Assembly: GCA_016720595.1 (NCBI GenBank)
Contig: JADKKI010000038.1
Span: 1 to 64,000, forward strand
Reading direction: 5' to 3'
Length of the DNA stretch: 64,000 nucleotides
Source of the DNA: Myxococcales bacterium
Lineage (GTDB): Bacteria; Myxococcota_A; Polyangia; Haliangiales; Haliangiaceae
Positions 55,633-64,000 of this stretch are shown here, in pieces. How positions within the stretch are numbered: position 1 is the stretch's first letter; every line of letters starts with the position of its first letter. Made by a program: the position numbers and the translations under genes. The notes below the pieces were generated by a model. That model ran no database searches. It was given only the letters and a program-made list of their open reading frames with translations, and was not told where the DNA came from.

Positions 55633-58389
55633 GTGCGGGTGTCCAGTGTCCTGTGGGGAGTGGCGCTCGTCGTCGCGACAACGCCACCAGCGCACGCGCA
55701 GCCGTCCTCGGACACTCCGAGCGGGCCCGCGGCGCCCGACGAGACTCCACCGGAGCCTCCGCGTCCGACCACCGGCACGATCACCGGCACGATCGAATCC
55801 CCGGATCTCGACGCACCGCTCGCGGGGGTGACCGTGACGGTGATCGGGACCAAGGTCAGCACGCTGACCGACGACGAGGGCCACTTCACCCTCGAGCTGC
55901 CGCCGGGCGCCGTCAAGCTGCGCGCCGAGTTCGCGGGGTTCAAGACCGAGGAGCGCTCGGTCGCGGTGGTGGCGGGGGAGGCGGCGAAGGTCGAGATCCC
56001 GCTGTCCACGATCCCGCTGCTCAACGAGACCATCGTGGTCGTCGGCTCGCGCACCCCGCGTACCAACGTGGACTCGCCCGTGCCCGTCGATGTCGTGACG
56101 TCCGAGGAGATCGCGCGGAGTGGCCGCACCGAGACCGGGCGGATCCTGCACACCCTCGCACCCTCGTTCATCTCGACACCGCAGACGATCGCCGACGGCA
56201 GCGATCACGTGGATCCGGCGAGCCTCCGCGGCCTGGGCCCGGATCAGGTGCTGATCTTGATCAACGGCAAGCGCCGCCACCGCACCGCGCTGATGCACGT
56301 CAACGGCACGTTCGGGCGCGGCACCGTGGGCACCGACCTCAACGCGATCCCCTCGGGATCGATCAAGCGGATCGAGATCCTCCGCGATGGCGCGGCCTCG
56401 CAGTACGGCTCCGACGCGATCGCCGGGGTGGTCAACATCGTCACCAAGGACATCACCGATCTCGTCGACATGACGACCGAGACCGGGATCACGGGATCGC
56501 GCGACGGCGCGCAGCTCAAGAGCTCCGCGAACTACGGGTTCAAGGTCGGGCAGAAGGGCTTCGTCAACGTCACCGGCGAGTTCCTCCAGCGCGAGGCCAC
56601 CAACCGCGCCGGCACGTACACCGGCACGGTCTACACCGACGATCGCGCGCTCGACGACCAGATGCTCGCGGCCAACGGCCTGTCGCGCGAAGACTTCCGC
56701 ATGAAGATCGGTGAGGCCTCGGTCACCGCCGGGATGGGCGCGTACAACCTGATGCTGCCGGTCTCCGACGTCGCGCAGTTCTACAGCTTCGGGGATGTCT
56801 CGCACCGCCGCGGTGCGGCCGCCGGGTTCTATCGGTTCCCGAAGCAGTCCTCGCAGAACGTGGGCGAGTTCTATCCGAACGGCTTCCTCCCCGAGATCCA
56901 TCCCACGATCGATGACTCGGCGATCACCGTGGGTCTGCGGCGCAAGGGCGCGTGGAACGTCGACGCCAGCCTCACGCACGGTCGGAGCGCGTTCCAGTTC
57001 GACGTCGAGAACTCGGTCAACGCCTCCCTCGGCACGTCGAGCCCCACGACGTTCGATGCCGGCACGCTGTCGTCGACGGAGACGGTCGCGAACCTCGACC
57101 TCCTGCACAAGCTCGACGTCAAGGAGGTCAAGACGGTCTCGCTCGTGCTGGGGAGCGAGCTGCGGATCGAGAACTATCAGATCCACGCCGGCGACGAGGC
57201 GAGCTACAGCCTCGGCAGCGCGACGTTCGGCATGCCGCCGCAGCGCAAGCTGCCCGGCGCGCAGGTGTTCCCCGGCTACCAGCCAAGCAACGAGGTCGAT
57301 CGCACGCGCGATTCGGCGGGTGTGTACGGTGGGCTCGAGAGCGAGCTCAACAAGCAGTTCGCGCTCGATCTCGGCGGGCGGTTCGAGAGCTACTCGGACT
57401 TCGGGCGCTCGCTGATCGCCAAGGCCGCCACGCGGGCCAAGCTCGGCGGCGGACTCTCGCTGCGCGGCGCGGTGAGCACGGGGTTCCGCGCGCCGTCGCT
57501 GCAGCAGCTGTGGTTCTCCAACGTGTCGACGCTGTTCCTCCCTGACTCGACGGGCGTGCTCCAGCCCGCGCAGGTGCTGACCTCCAACAACGAGAGCCCG
57601 GTGACCAAGGCGTTCGGGATCCCCAAGCTCAAGGAGGAGCGCTCGCTCAACTTCAGCGGCGGGCTGTCGTTCCGGCCGCGTGACAACCTCCTGATCACCG
57701 CCGATGGCTACTTCATCCGGCTGAAGGATCGGATCGTCCTCACCAGCCAGTTCACCAACGCGAACCCCGTCGTCGCCGACATCCTGCAGCCGTTCCCGGG
57801 TGTCAGCCAGGCGCAGTTCTTCGCGAATGCCGTCGATACCGACACGCGCGGCATGGACGTCGTCATCGACTACTCGGTCGATGTCGGCCAGGGCAACCTC
57901 AGCCTCACCGCGTCGGCGAACTTCACCACCACCAAGGTCCAGCGGGTGAACATCCCGCGCTCGCTCGAATCGCGGTTCGGTGCCAACCCCGATCAGCTCC
58001 GTACGTTCTTGTTCGGGCGCCTCGCCACCAACCGGCTCGAGGACTCGGTGCCTCATCAGAAGGGTACGGCGGGGCTGCGCTACGCGCTCGCGGGGCTGTC
58101 GGCGCTGGTCCGCGCGAACTACTACGGCCGCGCTCGCTATCGTGCGGATGATCCGGCCGCCGACGAGGTGTTCGGCGCCAAGGTCCTGTTCGATCTCGAC
58201 ATCGGCTACCAGATCACCAAGAACGTCCTGGTCTCCGTGGGCGCTGACAACCTGCTGAACACGTTCCCCGATCGCGTTCGCAAGGACGCGAACTCGAGCT
58301 TCGGACGGTTCCTCTACAGCCGCAACGTCAGCCAGTTCGGCGAGAACGGCGGCTTCTACTACGGCAAGCTCGAGCTGACGCTGTTCTGA
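55633..58389 (+). CDS. TonB-dependent outer-membrane receptor
   Basis: The 918-aa product has a signal peptide (MRVSSVLWGVALVVATTPPAHA) and then a carboxypeptidase-regulatory-like extension (about 45-135: GTITGTIESPDLDAPLAGVT ... SVAVVAGEAAKVEIPLS). A TonB-box-like ETIVVVGSRTPRTN precedes a plug domain (PVPVDVVTSEEIARSG, SLRGLGPDQVLILINGKRRH, RIEILRDGAASQYGSDAIAG). The C-terminal 22-strand barrel ends in Phe (YYGKLELTLF). The ligand is unknown. GATACT lies 6 nt before the GTG. Almost directly downstream, on the same strand, is a kinase fused to a TonB C-terminal domain, a possible dedicated partner. Confidence 0.9.
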   Translation: MRVSSVLWGVALVVATTPPAHAQPSSDTPSGPAAPDETPPEPPRPTTGTITGTIESPDLDAPLAGVTVTVIGTKVSTLTDDEGHFTLELPPGAVKLRAEFAGFKTEERSVAVVAGEAAKVEIPLSTIPLLNETIVVVGSRTPRTNVDSPVPVDVVTSEEIARSGRTETGRILHTLAPSFISTPQTIADGSDHVDPASLRGLGPDQVLILINGKRRHRTALMHVNGTFGRGTVGTDLNAIPSGSIKRIEILRDGAASQYGSDAIAGVVNIVTKDITDLVDMTTETGITGSRDGAQLKSSANYGFKVGQKGFVNVTGEFLQREATNRAGTYTGTVYTDDRALDDQMLAANGLSREDFRMKIGEASVTAGMGAYNLMLPVSDVAQFYSFGDVSHRRGAAAGFYRFPKQSSQNVGEFYPNGFLPEIHPTIDDSAITVGLRRKGAWNVDASLTHGRSAFQFDVENSVNASLGTSSPTTFDAGTLSSTETVANLDLLHKLDVKEVKTVSLVLGSELRIENYQIHAGDEASYSLGSATFGMPPQRKLPGAQVFPGYQPSNEVDRTRDSAGVYGGLESELNKQFALDLGGRFESYSDFGRSLIAKAATRAKLGGGLSLRGAVSTGFRAPSLQQLWFSNVSTLFLPDSTGVLQPAQVLTSNNESPVTKAFGIPKLKEERSLNFSGGLSFRPRDNLLITADGYFIRLKDRIVLTSQFTNANPVVADILQPFPGVSQAQFFANAVDTDTRGMDVVIDYSVDVGQGNLSLTASANFTTTKVQRVNIPRSLESRFGANPDQLRTFLFGRLATNRLEDSVPHQKGTAGLRYALAGLSALVRANYYGRARYRADDPAADEVFGAKVLFDLDIGYQITKNVLVSVGADNLLNTFPDRVRKDANSSFGRFLYSRNVSQFGENGGFYYGKLELTLF

Positions 58390-59246
58390 GCCAGTGCGCT
58401 GCGGGCATCGTCGCGGTGCGGCCTCACGCTTGGCCTGATGAGACCAAGGAGCGGGGCAGCGGGCGTGACAAAGCCTCCTGGTTCCCGGGTTGTGGCTGCG
58501 GGTGGGCGTCCGGCGCTCCCGGCGCTTAGGCGAGCGGTGCGGGGCGCCCGGGCAGCGTGCCAGCGCAGCTGCGGGTGATCGAGCGGCGGCTTGCCGGCGA
58601 CCGAGCCCTCGAGGACCCAGGTCCGCGGCGTCCCCGTGCAGCCCGGATCGCCGACGGCGGTCGCCTTGAACCCCGTCGCCGTGCTCTCGAGGCTGTACTG
58701 GAAGTCTGACGGCTCGGTGATCGCGAACTCGAGCAGGGTCCAGCCCGGGAGCTGCCACGCCGCTGGATCCGGAGCGCAGCGCTTGCCAGGCTCGGTGCAG
58801 CACGCCATGGCCGGCGTGAGCGGCGCGCTGATGCCGGGGTAGGCGGTGTCGGTCGCGTACTCGACCTTGAGCGCGGCGCCCAGCTTCTTCAGCTGGATCC
58901 CGGGCTCGCTGGTTCCCGACGGCTCGGGATCTCCGTCGGGCGCCGTGTTCGAGTCATACAGCGCGCGGTTCATGCAGTCCCCGATCGCCTGATCGTCCTT
59001 GGCCGCCACGACGCACGCGATGTCCTTGGCCTCGGTCTCGCTGACCTTGACCCGCTCGTGACAGAGCTTGATCGCCTCGTCGAGCGCGCCCGGGGGCACG
59101 GCCTTGCCCGTCGCGCGGGTGCCCATATCCATGAGCTTCTGGTTCGCGATCTCGCAGCCATCCCCGGAGGGTTTGGACTTGCAGCCGAGGAGGCCGAGCG
59201 CGAGGACACCAGCCATCGAGAGCAGATCCACCCGGGTACAACGCAT
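58359..59246 (-). CDS. Lipoprotein; C-terminus possibly frameshifted
   Basis: Up to 295 aa, with signal MRCTRVDLLSMAGVLALGLLGC (lipobox LLGC). The middle (LKVEYATDTAYPGISAPLTP ... CCTEPGKRC, FQYSLESTATGFKATAVGDP, CTGTPRTWVLEGSVAG) resembles the globular part of type IV pilin-like proteins common in myxobacteria. After about residue 220 the sequence turns to Ala/Arg/Pro-rich and its end overlaps the convergent receptor gene by 31 nt. A shift of frame near 58580 would give ITRSCAGTLPGRPAPLA and a stop at 58526 without overlap. TACGAT lies 8 nt before the ATG. Confidence 0.65.
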   Translation of the reverse strand: MRCTRVDLLSMAGVLALGLLGCKSKPSGDGCEIANQKLMDMGTRATGKAVPPGALDEAIKLCHERVKVSETEAKDIACVVAAKDDQAIGDCMNRALYDSNTAPDGDPEPSGTSEPGIQLKKLGAALKVEYATDTAYPGISAPLTPAMACCTEPGKRCAPDPAAWQLPGWTLLEFAITEPSDFQYSLESTATGFKATAVGDPGCTGTPRTWVLEGSVAGKPPLDHPQLRWHAARAPRTARLSAGSAGRPPAATTREPGGFVTPAAPLLGLIRPSVRPHRDDARSALAQNSVSSSLP

Positions 59247-59254
59247 GCTCCGCG

Positions 59255-59260
59255 ATCGTA
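59255..59260 (-). promoter_or_regulatory. -10 element TACGAT, leaderless
   Basis: TACGAT on the minus strand ends 8 nt before the lipoprotein ATG at 59246. Confidence 0.4.
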
Positions 59261-59342
59261 CCCGAACTCACCGACGTGCCCGAGGTGGCTGGTTTCTATT
59301 ACCGAATCCCGGGGGCGACGGGTATCCTGACCGCCCGCGTCC

Positions 59343-61502
59343 ATGCCGGCCCTTCCGGACCCCAAGGCGACCGACGAGTTCGGACCGTACGAGCTGTACG
59401 AGCGTCTCGGGCTCGGCGGCATGGCGACCGTGCACCGCGCGAAGAAGCGCGGCATCGAGGGCTTCGAGCGGATCGTCGCGCTCAAGCGGATGCTGTCGCA
59501 TCTCGCCGAGGATGGCTCGTTCGTCGATTCGTTCATCCGCGAGGCCAAGGTCGCTTCGCTGCTCCAGCACCCGAACATCGCGCAGGTCTACGACTTCGGC
59601 CGGATCAGCGGCGTCTACTACATCGCGATGGAGCTGGTCTCCGGCTTCGATCTTCGCAAGCTGCTCCGCTACGCGAACAAGGCCAACGAATCGATCCCGC
59701 TCCCGGTCGTGCTCTCGATCCTCGGCGAGCTGTGCGACGCGCTCGAGTATGCGCACGCGTTCGTCGACGAGCAGGGCACGCACCTCCAGATCGTCCATCG
59801 CGACATCTCACCGTCCAACCTGATCGTCGCGCACACCGGCCACCTGAAGGTGATCGATTTCGGGATCGCCAAGGCGAGCAGCCGCCAGCTCCACACCGAG
59901 AGCGGCCTCGTGAAGGGCAAGCTCGGCTACATGTCTCCCGAGGCCGCGCTCGGGATTCCACTGACCCCGGTGGCCGATCTGTTCTCGGTCGGCGTGGTCG
60001 CCTGGGAGCTGGTCACTGCATCGCCGCTGTTCTCGTCGCGCACGGACTTCGAGACGATGCGGCGGATCCGCGAGGCCGACATCATCCCGCCCTCGCACCG
60101 CAACCCGAGCTGCCCGCAGGAGCTGGATCGCGCGATCCTGAGCGCGCTCGAGCGCGACCCCGATCGACGGATGCCGTCGGCGGGCGCGTTCCGCAACGCG
60201 ATCGATCACATCGCCGCGCGGGCGGGCGTGCAGGCCAACGCGCGCACGGTCGCCGAGTGGTGCGCGCAGTACACGCAGCCCGGTGACTCGTGGGCGGCGT
60301 CGGCCTCGGGCCGGAGGCTGCCCTTACCCGCCGAGCCGCCCACCGCGTTCTTGCGCCCCACGGGGCGGACCTCGTCGCGGCTCCGGCGCTCCACCGAGGA
60401 CATCCAGCTCGCGGCGGAGATCTGGGGCGACGAGATCATGACGTCCGCGGCACGCCCACCGCAGGGCGACTTCAGCCACGACATGAGCCAGAGAGTGGCC
60501 ACGCCCGCCGCGACGCAGGCGCCACCTCCGCCGATGGCGGTGACCGTCGCGCTGCCGACCGGGGTCCCGAGCTCGATGCCGCTGCCGGTGATCGCGCCCG
60601 AAGCGGCCCCGATACCTCGCCGTCGCTCGCCGTGGATCGTCCTCGGCGTGCTCGCCGCGATCGCCGCCGCACTCGGGATCTACCTGCTGGTCAAGCCGAA
60701 GGCCACGCCCGCCACCACCACCGCGGCAACCACGGCCGCGATCACGTTCGCCGTCACGCCGGCAGATGCGATCATCGAGATCGGTGGCACGGTGTCGCCA
60801 GCGGCGCGCGAGCTGGCCGCCGGCGTCTATTCGGTCACCGTGCGCAAGGATGGGTTCCGCGGCTGGACCAGCTCGGTCACCGTGCATGCCGGCGAGCCGC
60901 AGACCGTGAACATCTCCCTCGAGGCCGAGCCCGTCGCGATCGAGATGCCGCCGGCCACCGCCACCAAGCCCCCGCCGCGCCCCACCACGACCACGCCGCC
61001 ACCGGCCACGGCCACCAAGCCGCCGCCGCAACCAAAGAAGGGAGACAAGGGCCGGCGTGATCCAGAGATCAAGAAGCCCGAGACGGCGACGCCCTCGGAG
61101 CCGACGCCTGTCACCGTCGCACGGCCAGAGCCCACGCCACCGGTGACGCCGCCGGTGGTGACGCCGCCGGTGACGCCGCCCGTGGCTCCACCGGTGACGC
61201 CGACCAAGCCCGCGCGCACACCCGTGGTCGCCTCGACCGCCGTGCAGAAGCTGTCCGGCGAGGTGCCGCAGCTCAAGGCGAAGGGCGCAGAGTCCAACGG
61301 CGATGTGCTCGTGAAGATGTGCATCGACGAGCGCGGGGCGGTCGCGTCGGTGAAGATCGTGAAGTCCACAGCCGACGTCACCGCCGAGCTGTCGCGCGCA
61401 CTCGCCACGTGGCGCTACAAGCCGTACCTGAACGCAGACCAGAAGCCATCCCCGGTGTGCTTCCCGCTGTCGCTCCGCCTCGTGTTCAAGCGCGCGGACT
61501 GA
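59343..61502 (+). CDS. Ser/Thr protein kinase fused to a TonB C-terminal domain
   Basis: The 719-aa product has five parts. (1) A Hanks kinase (about 15-290): ERLGLGGMATVHRAKK, Lys in IVALKRML, catalytic loop IVHRDISPSNLIV, VIDFGIAK, YMSPEAALG. (2) A linker. (3) One membrane helix (about 429-449, WIVLGVLAAIAAALGIYLLV). (4) A PEGA-like domain (AITFAVTPADAIIEIGGTVS ... GVYSVTVRKDGFRGWT), then a long Pro/Thr/Lys-rich spacer. (5) A C-terminal TonB-type domain (about 640-719: GDVLVKMCIDERGAVASVKI, ALATWRYKPYLNADQKPSPV, SLRLVFKRAD). The spacer and TonB fold are those of TonB itself, which reaches across the periplasm to receptors. With a receptor gene 1 kb upstream, it may sense or energise receptor occupancy. 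Confidence 0.85.
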   Translation: MPALPDPKATDEFGPYELYERLGLGGMATVHRAKKRGIEGFERIVALKRMLSHLAEDGSFVDSFIREAKVASLLQHPNIAQVYDFGRISGVYYIAMELVSGFDLRKLLRYANKANESIPLPVVLSILGELCDALEYAHAFVDEQGTHLQIVHRDISPSNLIVAHTGHLKVIDFGIAKASSRQLHTESGLVKGKLGYMSPEAALGIPLTPVADLFSVGVVAWELVTASPLFSSRTDFETMRRIREADIIPPSHRNPSCPQELDRAILSALERDPDRRMPSAGAFRNAIDHIAARAGVQANARTVAEWCAQYTQPGDSWAASASGRRLPLPAEPPTAFLRPTGRTSSRLRRSTEDIQLAAEIWGDEIMTSAARPPQGDFSHDMSQRVATPAATQAPPPPMAVTVALPTGVPSSMPLPVIAPEAAPIPRRRSPWIVLGVLAAIAAALGIYLLVKPKATPATTTAATTAAITFAVTPADAIIEIGGTVSPAARELAAGVYSVTVRKDGFRGWTSSVTVHAGEPQTVNISLEAEPVAIEMPPATATKPPPRPTTTTPPPATATKPPPQPKKGDKGRRDPEIKKPETATPSEPTPVTVARPEPTPPVTPPVVTPPVTPPVAPPVTPTKPARTPVVASTAVQKLSGEVPQLKAKGAESNGDVLVKMCIDERGAVASVKIVKSTADVTAELSRALATWRYKPYLNADQKPSPVCFPLSLRLVFKRAD

Positions 61503-61503
61503 G

Positions 61504-61509
61504 TACACT
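61504..61509 (+). promoter_or_regulatory. -10 element TACACT, leaderless
   Basis: TACACT, right after the kinase stop, ends 7 nt before the ATG at 61517. Confidence 0.5.
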
Positions 61510-61516
61510 GCGCGGC

Positions 61517-62494
61517 ATGCGCGCCGTCCGTGTCCACGAGCTCACCGGCCCCTCCGCCCTCCGCGTCGACGATGACGTCCCCGAACCCACGGCGGGGGCG
61601 GGGCAGGTCGTGATCGACGTCAAGGCGGCGGGCGTGAACTTCCCCGACGTCCTGCTGTCGCGCGGGATGTATCAGTTCAAGCCCACGCCGCCGTTCTCGC
61701 CGGGCGGCGAGGCCGCAGGGATCGTGAGCGCGATCGGCAGCGGCGTGACCTCGGTGGCGGTGGGTGATCGCGTCGCGACGACGCTCCTGTATGGCGCGTT
61801 CGCGGAGCGGATCGTCGCGCCCGAGCTCGCGGTCGTGAAGCTGCCCGAGGCCGTCAGCTTCGAGATCGGCGCGGCCACGCTCCTGACCTACGCCACCACC
61901 TATCACGCGCTCCACGATCGCGCGGCGCTGCAGCCGGGTGAGACGTTGCTCGTGCTCGGCGCTGCGGGTGGGGTCGGGATCGCGGCGGTGGAGCTCGGCG
62001 TGCTGATGGGCGCGCGCGTGATCGCTGCCGCCTCGACGGATGACAAGCTCGCGTTCTGCAAGCGGCACGGGGCGACCGACGTCATCAACTATACGACCGA
62101 GGATCTGAAGGATCGGCTCAAGGCGCTGACCGGTGGCAATGGGGTGGACGTGGTCTACGATCCGGTCGGTGGATCGCTGGCCGAGGCGGCGCTCCGCGGC
62201 ACCGCGTGGAAGGGCCGCTACCTCGTCGTCGGGTTCGCCTCGGGCGACATCCCGAGGATCCCGCTGAACCTCGTCCTGCTCAAGGGCTGCCAGATCGTCG
62301 GCGTGTTCTGGGGCTCGTTCGCGATGCGCGATCCCGCAGCCAACCGCGCGCACGCGGAGCGGATCTTCCGCTGGGTGGCCGAGGGCAAGCTTCATCCAGC
62401 GATCGACGCGGTGCTGCCGTTCGACAAGGCCGCGGAAGCACTGGGGCGCCTCGACACACGCAAGGTCATGGGCAAGCTCGTCCTGACTCCGTGA
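61517..62494 (+). CDS. NADPH:quinone oxidoreductase-like protein
   Basis: The 325-aa zinc-independent MDR-family reductase has the N-terminal catalytic fold ([60 protein letters not shown]), nucleotide-binding [20 protein letters not shown] and the QOR segment [15 protein letters not shown]. The zinc ligands of alcohol dehydrogenases are absent. Such enzymes reduce quinones or enoyl compounds with NADPH in the cytoplasm. It seems to have its own promoter and no link to the kinase upstream. Confidence 0.9.
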   Translation: MRAVRVHELTGPSALRVDDDVPEPTAGAGQVVIDVKAAGVNFPDVLLSRGMYQFKPTPPFSPGGEAAGIVSAIGSGVTSVAVGDRVATTLLYGAFAERIVAPELAVVKLPEAVSFEIGAATLLTYATTYHALHDRAALQPGETLLVLGAAGGVGIAAVELGVLMGARVIAAASTDDKLAFCKRHGATDVINYTTEDLKDRLKALTGGNGVDVVYDPVGGSLAEAALRGTAWKGRYLVVGFASGDIPRIPLNLVLLKGCQIVGVFWGSFAMRDPAANRAHAERIFRWVAEGKLHPAIDAVLPFDKAAEALGRLDTRKVMGKLVLTP

Positions 62495-62505
62495 GAGACT
62501 GGGCC

Positions 62506-63663
62506 ATGCGCGCAGTGCTGGCGCTCGCCTTGGCGGGGTGTGGGTTTCACATCGCCCCGAGTAGCGACGTGACCTCGGATGATCAACCGCCGGGGATCGA
62601 TGCGGACATCGATGGCCCCACGGTGGATGCGTGCGTCACGTTCTCGCACCACGTCGATACCTGCGCGCGGACCGGCGGTGACCTCACGCTGACCGGCATG
62701 AACCGGCTCGACACCGACAGCGGCGTGATGATGGCGGGCGCGGCACCGGTCTCGGTGACCACGGGGCTCGTCACCACCACCACCAATGGTGTGCAGGTGC
62801 GCGTGCTCTACGTCGGCTCGTTGACGTTCGCGGCGAATGCTCAGCTGCGGGCGGTGGGTTCGCTGCCCCTCGCGATCGTGGCGACCGGCAAGGTCTCGCT
62901 CGGGATGGGCGCCGTGATCGATGTCTCCGTGGGCGGCGCGGGTGCGCAGACGACGTGCACCGGCGGGCCGGCGAAGGGCGAGGACAACACCTCGGGCGCC
63001 GCAGGCGGTGGTGGGGGAGGGTTCGGCGGCGCCGGTGGCAAGGGCGGCGATGGTGACAAGGACGGTGGCGGTAGCACGGGCGGTGCCGCAGGCGTCGCGA
63101 CCACGCTGCCTGCCGGGCCGCGGGGTGGCTGTCCCGGCGCGGCAGGAGGGATCGGAGGAGATCCGGGCGGCGAGGCTGGACCTGGTGGCGGTGCGATCTA
63201 TGTCGTGAGTGCCACCGAGCTCGAGCTGGTCGCCGGTGCGGCGATCACCGCGGGAGGTGGTGGCGGCGTGGGCGGCAAGAAGCAGGCGAGTCAGTACGGT
63301 GATGCCGGTGGCGGTGGTGGTGGCAGCGGGGGCATGATCCTTCTCGAGGCTCCGAAGATCCGTAGCGCGGGCGTCCTCGCGGCCAATGGTGGCGGTGGCG
63401 GCGAGGGCTCTGGCAATGGCTCGGCGGGGAATCCGGGCGCCGTGGGACCGGCGGGCACCACGCGCGCGAACGGTGGCTCCGGCGGCTCGTCGACGGGCAC
63501 CGATGGCGGCAAGGGCGGCGCTGGAGCGATGACCGCCGGCGATCCTCCGGGTGGTGCGCAGGCCGGTGGCGCGGGTGGTGGCGGTGGCGGCGTGGGCTTC
63601 ATCCGCGTGACGTCACCCGATCAGATGCTCGGCGCGATGGTCTCGCTGGCACTGAGCCTGTGA
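62506..63663 (+). CDS. Glycine-rich lipoprotein
   Basis: The 385-aa product has a very short signal ([12 protein letters not shown], lipobox LAGC). An Asp-rich linker is followed by a beta region ([40 protein letters not shown]) and glycine-rich repeats ([35 protein letters not shown]). This pattern occurs in myxobacterial proteins related to PE-PGRS-like or pectin-lyase-like surface proteins. It is probably exposed at the cell surface. Function unknown. It begins 11 bp after the quinone oxidoreductase stop, with GAGACT 5 nt before the ATG. Confidence 0.75.
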   Translation: MRAVLALALAGCGFHIAPSSDVTSDDQPPGIDADIDGPTVDACVTFSHHVDTCARTGGDLTLTGMNRLDTDSGVMMAGAAPVSVTTGLVTTTTNGVQVRVLYVGSLTFAANAQLRAVGSLPLAIVATGKVSLGMGAVIDVSVGGAGAQTTCTGGPAKGEDNTSGAAGGGGGGFGGAGGKGGDGDKDGGGSTGGAAGVATTLPAGPRGGCPGAAGGIGGDPGGEAGPGGGAIYVVSATELELVAGAAITAGGGGGVGGKKQASQYGDAGGGGGGSGGMILLEAPKIRSAGVLAANGGGGGEGSGNGSAGNPGAVGPAGTTRANGGSGGSSTGTDGGKGGAGAMTAGDPPGGAQAGGAGGGGGGVGFIRVTSPDQMLGAMVSLALSL

Positions 63664-63682
63664 CCGAGACGGCTCCCGGAGA

Positions 63683-63774
63683 TCAAAGCAAGGAAGCCAG
63701 GAATCCAGGTCGGAGGCATTGAGATGGCGTTGCCACTCAGTCCGCTGCCTGGCTTCCCTGCTTCCTTGCTTTGA
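63683..63774. repeat. Inverted repeat between convergent genes
   Basis: TCAAAGCAAGGAAG (63683-63696) is the exact complement of 63761-63774, a 14-bp stem. A second register pairs GGAAGCCAGG (63692-63701) with 63748-63757. It lies between a rightward and a leftward stop codon, as expected for a bidirectional terminator or a REP-like element. The flanks from 63664 to 63845 hold no gene. Confidence 0.55.
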
Positions 63775-63845
63775 ACTCCCATCTTGCGATGGTTGCATTG
63801 CCGAGTTCCGCGCCGCGGTGCGCACCGCGGGATTCGGGACTTCGC

Positions 63846-64000
63846 TCAGGTGCGCGGGCGGGCGGCGAGCCAGTCGAGGATCGCGATCGCCTTCGCCTTG
63901 GTGAGTGCGCGCTCCTCCTTGTCGTGATCGCCACGCTTCACGAGATCCCACGACACGTCTTGCTTGCAGCCCTCGAACCACGTGCGGAGCTCCCGTGCGA
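63846..64000 (-). CDS. C-terminal fragment of an unknown protein
   Basis: A leftward frame enters from the right edge and ends at TGA 63846-63848. The 50 visible residues (ELRTWFEGCKQDVSWDLVKR, then GDHDKEERALTKAKAIAILD and WLAARPRT) are amphipathic and coding-like, but no family is recognised. Confidence 0.45.
   Translation of the reverse strand, partial: ARELRTWFEGCKQDVSWDLVKRGDHDKEERALTKAKAIAILDWLAARPRT

Noticed and set aside
55483..58803. A 1106-codon minus-strand frame across the TonB-dependent receptor
   Set aside because: Same kind of shadow; the plus strand has signal peptide, plug and barrel features.
61130..61210. Repeated CCGGTGACGCCG units as a CRISPR or regulatory repeat
   Set aside because: They are in frame and encode the Pro/Val/Thr spacer of the kinase-TonB protein.
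62990..63600. GGTGGC-rich DNA as a recombination or PGRS-type repeat
   Set aside because: The units are irregular and simply encode the Gly-rich lipoprotein; no discrete repeat unit was found.

Overview
This is a GC-rich chromosomal window with strong G/C bias at third codon positions and frequent GTG starts. It is rich in lipoproteins, Ser/Thr kinases and sigma/anti-sigma pairs. That combination, with choice-of-anchor lipoproteins, FecR-type anti-sigma factors and kinase/TPR fusions, suggests a myxobacterium (Myxococcota), most like the Nannocystineae/Haliangiales/Kofleriaceae side. The assignment is an inference from gene content only. I saw no rRNA, tRNA, CRISPR array, transposase or phage gene.

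Layout. 1-7.7 kb: a lipoprotein fragment, a gene-poor stretch holding a multiply frameshifted HD-domain pseudogene, a hypothetical gene, and a leftward operon of a lipoprotein, a zinc-finger/kinase/TPR protein and an ECF-like sigma factor. Several genes here carry apparent indels. 7.7-16.2 kb: lipoproteins, nadB with a tiny LptM-like lipoprotein overlapping its stop, a lytic transglycosylase, an FHA protein, a radical SAM protein and a degenerate aldo/keto reductase. 16.2-19.8 kb: a three-subunit cytoplasmic molybdenum hydroxylase. 19.8-25.6 kb: a membrane protein with a Gly-Ser repeat, two envelope proteins and a large polytopic membrane protein. 25.6-33.4 kb: an NAD-salvage locus, with pfkB divergent from pncB-prs-nadE-nrtR, then a lipoprotein and pncA. 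33.5-35.7 kb: an ECF sigma/FecR pair and two small membrane proteins. 35.8-48.3 kb: two consecutive tamA-tamB modules, the TamA proteins carrying lipoboxes. 48.4-51.7 kb: a Tat-exported molybdenum hydroxylase with a dihaem cytochrome lipoprotein. 51.7-64 kb: a catalase-like protein, a membrane protein, pheA, a TonB-dependent receptor, a Ser/Thr kinase fused to a TonB C-terminal domain, a quinone oxidoreductase and a Gly-rich lipoprotein.

Connections. PncA makes nicotinate, PncB and PRPP from Prs make nicotinate mononucleotide, and NadE performs the final amidation; nadD is not in the window. NrtR is the last gene of the pncB operon. A perfect dyad (TAGTGTA-N5-TACACTA) fills the 32-bp gap between pfkB and pncB, and each half-site contains a TACACT element next to one of the two start codons. 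The same arrangement, a TANNNT hexamer 6-9 nt before the start codon, recurs at about a dozen genes and suggests widespread leaderless transcription.

The strongest candidates for something new are the kinase-TonB fusion beside a TonB-dependent receptor, the tandem TAM modules with lipidated TamA, the divergent NrtR operator made of two -10 elements, and the leaderless-promoter pattern.
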